Assembly (NCBI GenBank): GCA_964425915.1
Contig: CAYROO010000003.1
Location: forward strand, 1-64,000
DNA: 64,000 nt
Direction: 5' to 3'
Source of the DNA: Polycyclovorans sp964425915
Lineage (GTDB): Bacteria; Pseudomonadota; Gammaproteobacteria; Nevskiales; Nevskiaceae
The notes beneath the pieces are model-generated. The model was not told the origin of the DNA, searched no databases, and was given only the letters and a program-made list of their open reading frames with translations. Shown here piece by piece: positions 59,264 through 64,000 of the stretch (position 1 is its first letter; each line of letters begins with the position of its first letter). Both the position numbers and the translations under genes were made by a program.

Positions 59264-60877
59264 TCAGACGTCACCGTACACGGCGGTGATGGGGTAACGG
59301 CGCTCGCGGCCAAACGCACACCGGGTCACTTTGGGGCCCGGCGGAGACTGCCGACGCTTGTACTCGGAACGCCGGACCAAGCCGGCGATGCGGCGCACCG
59401 TCGTCTCATCGAATCCGAGCGCGACGATTTCGCGAATCGACCGCTGCGACTCGACATAGGCCATCAACAAGGGGTCGAGCACCTCGTAGGGCGGCAGCGA
59501 ATCGTCGTCCTTCTGATCGGGCCGCAACTCCGCCGAAGGTGGCCGCACCAGTACCCGCTCGGGAATCACCGGCGACACCGTATTGCGATAGCGCGCCAGC
59601 GCAAAGACGCGGGTCTTGTAGACATCCTTGATCGGCGCGAAGCCACCACACATGTCGCCATAGAGCGTGGCGTACCCGACCGCCATCTCGCTCTTGTTAC
59701 CGGTGGTCAGCACGACATGCCCGAACTTGTTGGACAGCGCCATCAGTAACATTCCGCGGGCGCGTGACTGCAGGTTTTCTTCGGTGAGGTCGGGGGGGCG
59801 GTCGCCGAACACTGGCCCGAGCATCTCAAGATAGGTCGCGAAGGCGGGCTCGATGGCAATCCGGTCGTAACGAATGCCCAAGGCCTCAGCTTCCAGACGC
59901 GCATCGTCATTGGACATGTCTGCGGTGTAGCGAGACGGCATCGACACGGCCCAGACACGGTCGGCGCCCAGCGCATCGACCGCGATGGCCGCTACCAGCG
60001 CCGAGTCGATGCCACCCGACAAGCCGACCAGCGCCCCCGGGAAGCCATTGCGATCAACGTAGTCGCGTGTGGCCTGCACCAGGGCCTGATACAGCAAGAC
60101 ATCGGGATCGTGCGGCGGTGACCGATCCCCCTGCAACTGTCCCGCCGACCAGCGCAGCGGGAAAACACCTTCGGCGAACGCAGGCGCCGAGAACGCCTCC
60201 GAGCCATCCGCGTTCAGTGCGAACGAAGCACCGTCGAAAACCACTTCGTCCTGGCCGCCCACGCAGTTGACATATGCGATAGCCAGGCCGGTCTCGACCA
60301 CCCGCGAGTCGAGCGCACGGCGACGGTTGGCCGCCTTGTCGATATCAAACGGGGAGGCGTTGAGATTGATCAATAGCTCGGCACCGGCGCGGCGAGCCTG
60401 GGTGGCGGGCCCCGCCACCCAGATGTCCTCGCAGATGGTGATCCCGATGCGGATGCCCTCGTGCTCGAAGACGCAGGCTTCATGGCCGGCGCGATAGTGA
60501 CGCTGTTCGTCGAACACCCCGTAGTTGGGCAGATGCTGCTTGCGATAGCGCGCCAGGACCTGGCCGTCCCGCAGCACGAAGGCCGCATTGTAGATCTGAC
60601 CATCCGCATACTCGGGCGCCCCCACCACCAGGGTGATGCCGCGGACCCGCTCGCACAGTCGCGCCAGGCCAGCCTCGATCTGCGCCGGCATGCCGGACCG
60701 CAACAACAGATCGTCCGGCGGATAACCGATCAGGGCCAACTCGGTGCAGGCCAGCAGGCTGGCGCCAAGGCCATCACGGGCTTGCTCGGCCGCACGCACA
60801 ATGCGGTCGACATTACCCTCGACGTCACCGACCCATAGGTTCAGCTGCGCCAGGGCGAAGGTCACTGGGGACGACAT
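59264..60877 (-). CDS. nadE: Glutamine-dependent NAD synthetase
   Basis: Converts deamido-NAD to NAD using ammonia from glutamine. The 537-residue protein has an N-terminal nitrilase-type glutaminase domain with the E46, K113 and C149 triad (CTELALIGY, RKQHLPNYG, ITICED). The C-terminal NAD synthetase domain has the PP-loop LSGGIDSALVA near residue 286, TTGNKSEMAVGY near 395 and KVTRCAFGRERRYPIT at the end. It lies 31 bp after sucD and may share its transcript. Convergent with bamD after 6 bp. Confidence 0.95.
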   Translation of the reverse strand: MSSPVTFALAQLNLWVGDVEGNVDRIVRAAEQARDGLGASLLACTELALIGYPPDDLLLRSGMPAQIEAGLARLCERVRGITLVVGAPEYADGQIYNAAFVLRDGQVLARYRKQHLPNYGVFDEQRHYRAGHEACVFEHEGIRIGITICEDIWVAGPATQARRAGAELLINLNASPFDIDKAANRRRALDSRVVETGLAIAYVNCVGGQDEVVFDGASFALNADGSEAFSAPAFAEGVFPLRWSAGQLQGDRSPPHDPDVLLYQALVQATRDYVDRNGFPGALVGLSGGIDSALVAAIAVDALGADRVWAVSMPSRYTADMSNDDARLEAEALGIRYDRIAIEPAFATYLEMLGPVFGDRPPDLTEENLQSRARGMLLMALSNKFGHVVLTTGNKSEMAVGYATLYGDMCGGFAPIKDVYKTRVFALARYRNTVSPVIPERVLVRPPSAELRPDQKDDDSLPPYEVLDPLLMAYVESQRSIREIVALGFDETTVRRIAGLVRRSEYKRRQSPPGPKVTRCAFGRERRYPITAVYGDV

Positions 60878-60908
60878 GGCGGGCAGCCGTCGGTGCGGGC
60901 CGCGGGCC

Positions 60909-61775
60909 TCAGAGCAAGGACTTCATGGCTGCCCCGAGATCAGCCGGCGAGCGCACCGTCTTCACACCGGCGGCCTCAAGGGCGGCAAATTTCTCGTCGG
61001 CCGTGCCCTTGCCGCCGGCGATGATGGCGCCGGCATGGCCCATGCGCTTACCCGGCGGCGCCGTAACCCCCGCGATGTAGGCCACCACCGGCTTCTTGAC
61101 GTGGTCCTTGATGTACTCGGCGGCCTCTTCCTCGGAAGAACCGCCGATCTCGCCCACCATGATAATGCCGGCGGTGTCCGGATCCGCTTCGAACAGCTTG
61201 ATGACATCGATGAACCCCATGCCGCGCACCGGGTCACCGCCAATCCCAACACAGGTGCTCTGGCCCAAGCCGTTCTGAGTGGTCTGGTGCACCGTCTCAT
61301 AGGTCAGCGTGCCGGAACGGCTGACGATACCGATTTTGCCCGGCTTGTGAATGTGACCGGGCATGATGCCGATCTTGCATTCGCCCGGCGTGATCACGCC
61401 CGGGCAGTTGGGGCCGATCAGCACGCAGTCCTGCCCTGCCAGGGCGGCCTTGACGCGCACCATGTCGTTGACCGGGATGCCTTCGGTGATGCACACGATC
61501 ACCTTGATGCCGGCATCTGCCGCCTCAAGAATGGCGTCGGCCGCGCCTGCAGCCGGCACATAGATCATGGAGGCGTCGGCGCCCGTAGCGCGCACGGCAT
61601 CGTGGGCCGTGTCGAACACCGGACGATCGAGATGCTGGCTGCCGCCCTTGCCGGGAGAGACACCGCCAACCAGCTGCGTGCCATAGGCAATTGCCTGTTC
61701 GGAGTGAAAGGTGCCTTGCTTGCCGGTGAAGCCCTGGCAGATGACACGGGTGTTCTTGTTGATGAGGATGCTCAT
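60909..61775 (-). CDS. sucD: Succinyl-CoA synthetase alpha subunit
   Basis: TCA-cycle subunit that binds CoA and carries the phosphohistidine, coupling succinyl-CoA cleavage to nucleoside triphosphate formation. The 288-residue protein has the CoA-binding GFTGKQGTFHSEQAI at residues 15-29, IGPNCPGVITP near 120 and MGHAGAII with the phosphorylated H247. It lies 6 bp after sucC, the usual sucCD pair. Confidence 0.97.
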   Translation of the reverse strand: MSILINKNTRVICQGFTGKQGTFHSEQAIAYGTQLVGGVSPGKGGSQHLDRPVFDTAHDAVRATGADASMIYVPAAGAADAILEAADAGIKVIVCITEGIPVNDMVRVKAALAGQDCVLIGPNCPGVITPGECKIGIMPGHIHKPGKIGIVSRSGTLTYETVHQTTQNGLGQSTCVGIGGDPVRGMGFIDVIKLFEADPDTAGIIMVGEIGGSSEEEAAEYIKDHVKKPVVAYIAGVTAPPGKRMGHAGAIIAGGKGTADEKFAALEAAGVKTVRSPADLGAAMKSLL

Positions 61776-61781
61776 GTTCTC

Positions 61782-62945
61782 TTAGCCTTTGGCGAGCGCG
61801 ACGACAGTCTTGGCAGCTTCGGTCAGATCCGACACGGGGGTGATCTTGAGCCCGCTGGACTCCAGCATTTCTCGCCCCTTTTCCATGTTGGTGCCCTGCA
61901 GACGCGCCACCACCGGCAGCTTCAGGCCGGTTTGGCGACAGGCCTGGATGATGCCCTCGGCAATCAGGTCGCAGCGGACAATGCCGCCAAAAATATTGAT
62001 GAAGATCGCCTTCACGTCATCAGACTTGGTGATCAGCTTGAACGCCTCGGTAACCTTTTCTGCGGTGGTACCGCCCCCGACGTCGAGGAAGTTGGCCGGC
62101 TGTCCGCCGTGCAACTTGACGATGTCCATGGTGGCCATCGCCAGGCCGGCTCCGTTGACCATGCAGCCAATGTTGCCCTCAAGGGTGACGTAGTTGAGGT
62201 CGTACTTGGAGGCCTCGCGTTCACGCTCGTCCTCCTGGCTGGGGTCGCGCATCTCGGCGATGGCTTTCTGCCGATAGAGCGCATTGGCATCGAAGTTGAG
62301 CTTGGCGTCCAGCGCCATGATCTGCCCCTCCGCCGTGACGATCAGGGGGTTGATTTCCACCTGCGAGGCATCCAGCTCGGTGACGATGCGATAGATCCCC
62401 AGCATCGCCTGGGTGAACTGGGCCACCTGGTCCTTGTCCAGCCCCATGAAGAAGCCCAGCTCGCGGGCCTGGAAGGGCTGCAGTCCGGCCGCCGGATGCA
62501 CGTGCACGGACTTGATTTTCTCGGGGGCGTGCTCAGCCACTTCCTCGATGTCCATACCGCCCTCCGCAGAGGCCATGAACACGATGCGCTCCTGGGTGCG
62601 ATCCACCAGCGCCGATACATACAGCTCGCGCGCAATATTGGAGGGGCGCTCCACCCACACACTGTTGATCGGCAAGCCTTCGGCGCCGGTCTGCTTGGTG
62701 ACCAGACGCTGGCCGATCATCGCCTTGGCAGCGTCCTCAACCGCGTCGACGCCGGTCACCAGCTTGACCCCGCCCGCCTTGCCGCGACCGCCGGCATGCA
62801 CCTGCGCCTTCACCACGAAACGATCACCACCCAGGCTCTTGGCTGCTGCTCGCGCCTGTTCGGGGCTGGTCGCCAGACTGCCCTGTGGGACAGCAATGCC
62901 GTATCGGGCGAAAATTTCCTTTGCCTGGTACTCGTGCAGGTTCAT
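61782..62945 (-). CDS. sucC: Succinyl-CoA synthetase beta subunit
   Basis: The 387-residue nucleotide-binding subunit. The ATP-grasp domain is at residues 1-240 (MNLHEYQAKEIFARYGIAVP, VVKAQVHAGGRGKAGGVKLV, EINPLIVTAEGQIMALDAKL), and the ligase domain includes GNIGCMVNGAGLAMATMD and FLDVGGGTTAEKV. Here sucCD is not linked to sucAB or sdh genes, but starts its own transcript from the 153-bp gap shared with the PP0621-like gene. Confidence 0.97.
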   Translation of the reverse strand: MNLHEYQAKEIFARYGIAVPQGSLATSPEQARAAAKSLGGDRFVVKAQVHAGGRGKAGGVKLVTGVDAVEDAAKAMIGQRLVTKQTGAEGLPINSVWVERPSNIARELYVSALVDRTQERIVFMASAEGGMDIEEVAEHAPEKIKSVHVHPAAGLQPFQARELGFFMGLDKDQVAQFTQAMLGIYRIVTELDASQVEINPLIVTAEGQIMALDAKLNFDANALYRQKAIAEMRDPSQEDEREREASKYDLNYVTLEGNIGCMVNGAGLAMATMDIVKLHGGQPANFLDVGGGTTAEKVTEAFKLITKSDDVKAIFINIFGGIVRCDLIAEGIIQACRQTGLKLPVVARLQGTNMEKGREMLESSGLKITPVSDLTEAAKTVVALAKG

Positions 62946-62966
62946 TCAGGGCTCTCGCGTAGCGTA

Positions 62967-62985
62967 GGGGAGGCGCATTCTCCCC
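62967..62985. promoter_or_regulatory. Hairpin in the sucC leader region
   Basis: GGGGAG (62967-62972) and CTCCCC (62980-62985) form a 6-bp inverted repeat 22-40 bases upstream of the sucC ATG. It could affect translation of the minus-strand leader. The rest of the 153-bp divergent gap holds TTGACT (62996-63001) and TACAAT (63031-63036) on the plus strand, too far apart (29 bp) to form one promoter. Confidence 0.3.
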
Positions 62986-63098
62986 CATCAGACGCTTGAC
63001 TTCCAGAAACGCAGTGACAGCCGAATCCCCTACAATCGTCGAATATCCAAATTTCGGGTGGCCGGCGTCGTCGGCCCTCGACCGCGCCAGGCACCGCC

Positions 63099-63311
63099 AT
63101 GATCTTCCGACTTCTGCTGATCGCCGCCGCTGTGTGGATACTCTGGCGCCTGGCCCGGATCGGCCTGCAGCAACTGGAGCGACGGCCGCCCCCGGGCGAG
63201 GACCAGGATCCACCGTTCGTCGCCACTGCACGCTGCCCGCAGTGCGGGACCCATCTGCCACAGGAACAGATGAACGCCCAGGGCCGCTGCCCGCGCTGCG
63301 GTGACGCCTAG
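63099..63311 (+). CDS. PP0621-like small membrane protein with zinc ribbon
   Basis: A 70-residue protein with one N-terminal membrane helix (MIFRLLLIAAAVWILWRL) and a C-terminal zinc ribbon with C46, C49, C64 and C67 (RCPQCG and RCPRCG). It resembles the PP0621 family that often precedes pilS; the function is unknown. TACAAT at 63031-63036 could be its -10. It overlaps pilS by 11 bp. Confidence 0.78.
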   Translation: MIFRLLLIAAAVWILWRLARIGLQQLERRPPPGEDQDPPFVATARCPQCGTHLPQEQMNAQGRCPRCGDA

Positions 63312-64000
63312 CTTTCGCCGCCTGCGTCGATCCGCCCCGGGTTTCCGTAGCGGACTGACCGAAGACTGGCGCATCCTGCGAGCGCTGACGCTGTACCGGC
63401 TGCTGCTGATCACCCTGCTGCTCGGCCTGCTCGAGTCGGGGGTCAGCCTGCAGCTGTTCGAACAGGTCAATGCGCCGCTGTTCCGGCAGATCAATCAGGG
63501 CTACGCCATCGCGTCCTTGCTGCTGTTGCTGCCGCTACGCCTGCAAAAACCGAATATCGCTGCGCAAACCCTGGCCCAGTTTGGGATTGATCTGGCCGGC
63601 ATCACCGCACTGGTGTTCAGCACGGGCGGCGTCGAAAATGGCCTGGGCATCCTGCTGATCACCCCGACGGTGGCCGCCGCGCTGATCCTGACCCCGCGGC
63701 TGGCCATGGTCTGCGCCGCTGCGGCCACCCTGGTGATGTTCGCAGAAGAGTTCCTGCGCCCCTTGGGCCGCGGCCTCTCCCCCACCGACATGACCGGCAC
63801 CGGCTTGCTCGGGCTGATGCTGTTCGCCACCACCATCGCCGCCGCCGCCGTGGCGACGCGCGCACGGAAAAGTGAAGCACTGGTGGCCCAGGCCGACAGC
63901 GAAATGGCCAGCCTCTCCCAGCTCAACGAGAACATCATTGAATCGATGCAGACCGGCGTGCTGGTGGTCGACGAGCAGGGCCACATCCGCATGCTCAATG
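63301..64000 (+). CDS. pilS: PilS sensor histidine kinase, 3' part outside window
   Basis: Sensor kinase that with PilR controls type IV pilin transcription. The frame starts at GTG 63301, inside the preceding gene's end, and is still open at base 64000, covering 233 codons. Residues about 25-195 contain six membrane helices (LTLYRLLLITLLLGLL, FGIDLAGITALVF, GILLITPTVAAALIL), as in PilS. A short linker and the start of a PAS domain follow (NENIIESMQTGVLVVDEQGHIRMLN). The kinase core is beyond the window. Confidence 0.9.
   Translation, partial: MTPSFRRLRRSAPGFRSGLTEDWRILRALTLYRLLLITLLLGLLESGVSLQLFEQVNAPLFRQINQGYAIASLLLLLPLRLQKPNIAAQTLAQFGIDLAGITALVFSTGGVENGLGILLITPTVAAALILTPRLAMVCAAAATLVMFAEEFLRPLGRGLSPTDMTGTGLLGLMLFATTIAAAAVATRARKSEALVAQADSEMASLSQLNENIIESMQTGVLVVDEQGHIRMLN

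Noticed and set aside
62996..63036. TTGACT and TACAAT as one promoter for the PP0621-like gene
   Set aside because: The spacing is 29 bp, far beyond the 16-18 bp needed; only the -10 is kept as a possibility.
1..64000. Searched for tRNA, rRNA, CRISPR arrays, transposases, integrases, toxin-antitoxin pairs and restriction or anti-phage genes
   Set aside because: None was recognised; the window is continuous chromosomal coding sequence with short gaps.

Overview
This window is about 64 kb of dense, GC-rich chromosome. The gene content indicates a gammaproteobacterium: amgK-murU next to lptD-surA-pdxA-rsmA, bamD beside rluD-pgeF, and sucCD beside pilS. The sucCD/nadE/PP0621-like/pilS neighbourhood resembles the Xanthomonadales-Nevskiales side of the class, but that placement is an inference from gene order. 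I found 55 protein genes, of which argG and pilS are cut by the window edges. I saw no tRNA, rRNA, CRISPR array, insertion sequence or prophage. No stretch longer than about 300 bases lacks a gene.

Layout. 1-6.3 kb: argG (partial, minus), then rnt, a secreted MRJP/yellow-type propeller, the ornithine-lipid pair olsB-olsA behind tandem Pho-box-like repeats, lipA and a small acidic protein. 6.3-10.8 kb: an OmpA/TSP3 outer-membrane protein (minus), diverging from a TetR-fadE operon with an 18-bp operator-like palindrome over its promoter. 10.9-18.3 kb: an OsmC-like gene and murU-amgK (minus), diverging from lptD-surA-pdxA-rsmA (LPS export, outer-membrane protein folding, PLP synthesis, 16S rRNA methylation). 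18.4-29.4 kb: a cellulose operon, bcsD, a bcsP/O/R-like gene, a fused bcsA-bcsB, bcsZ, bcsC and a small TPR protein. 29.4-32.4 kb: ECF sigma factor, zinc-finger anti-sigma factor, a small exported protein and a TPR/beta-barrel outer-membrane protein, all in the same direction.

32.4-46.8 kb (minus): a complete-looking Tad/Flp pilus operon (flp, tadV, tadE, rcpC, rcpA, tadZ, tadA, tadB, tadC, tadD, DUF3613, tadG). It is followed without a clear break by a PAS-GGDEF protein with a decayed EAL domain, and by a lipoprotein. 47-50.3 kb: apaH (plus), convergent with and overlapping a pair of membrane GGDEF paralogues. One has a destroyed active site but an intact I-site; the other is intact but appears to start at ATC. 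50.4-56.5 kb (minus): a DUF1302 outer-membrane protein, a YCF48/BNR protein and an RND/MMPL transporter, behind a 20-bp palindrome and before a strong terminator. 56.6-64 kb: pgeF-rluD (minus), bamD (plus), sucC-sucD-nadE (minus), a zinc-ribbon membrane protein and pilS (plus, partial).

How it fits together. The middle of the window is a surface-attachment region. Cellulose synthesis is activated by c-di-GMP through the BcsA PilZ domain, adhesive Tad pili are encoded next door, and three GGDEF-family proteins lie in or beside these operons. The ECF/anti-sigma module and the DUF1302/YCF48/RND operon are the parts least explained by known systems.
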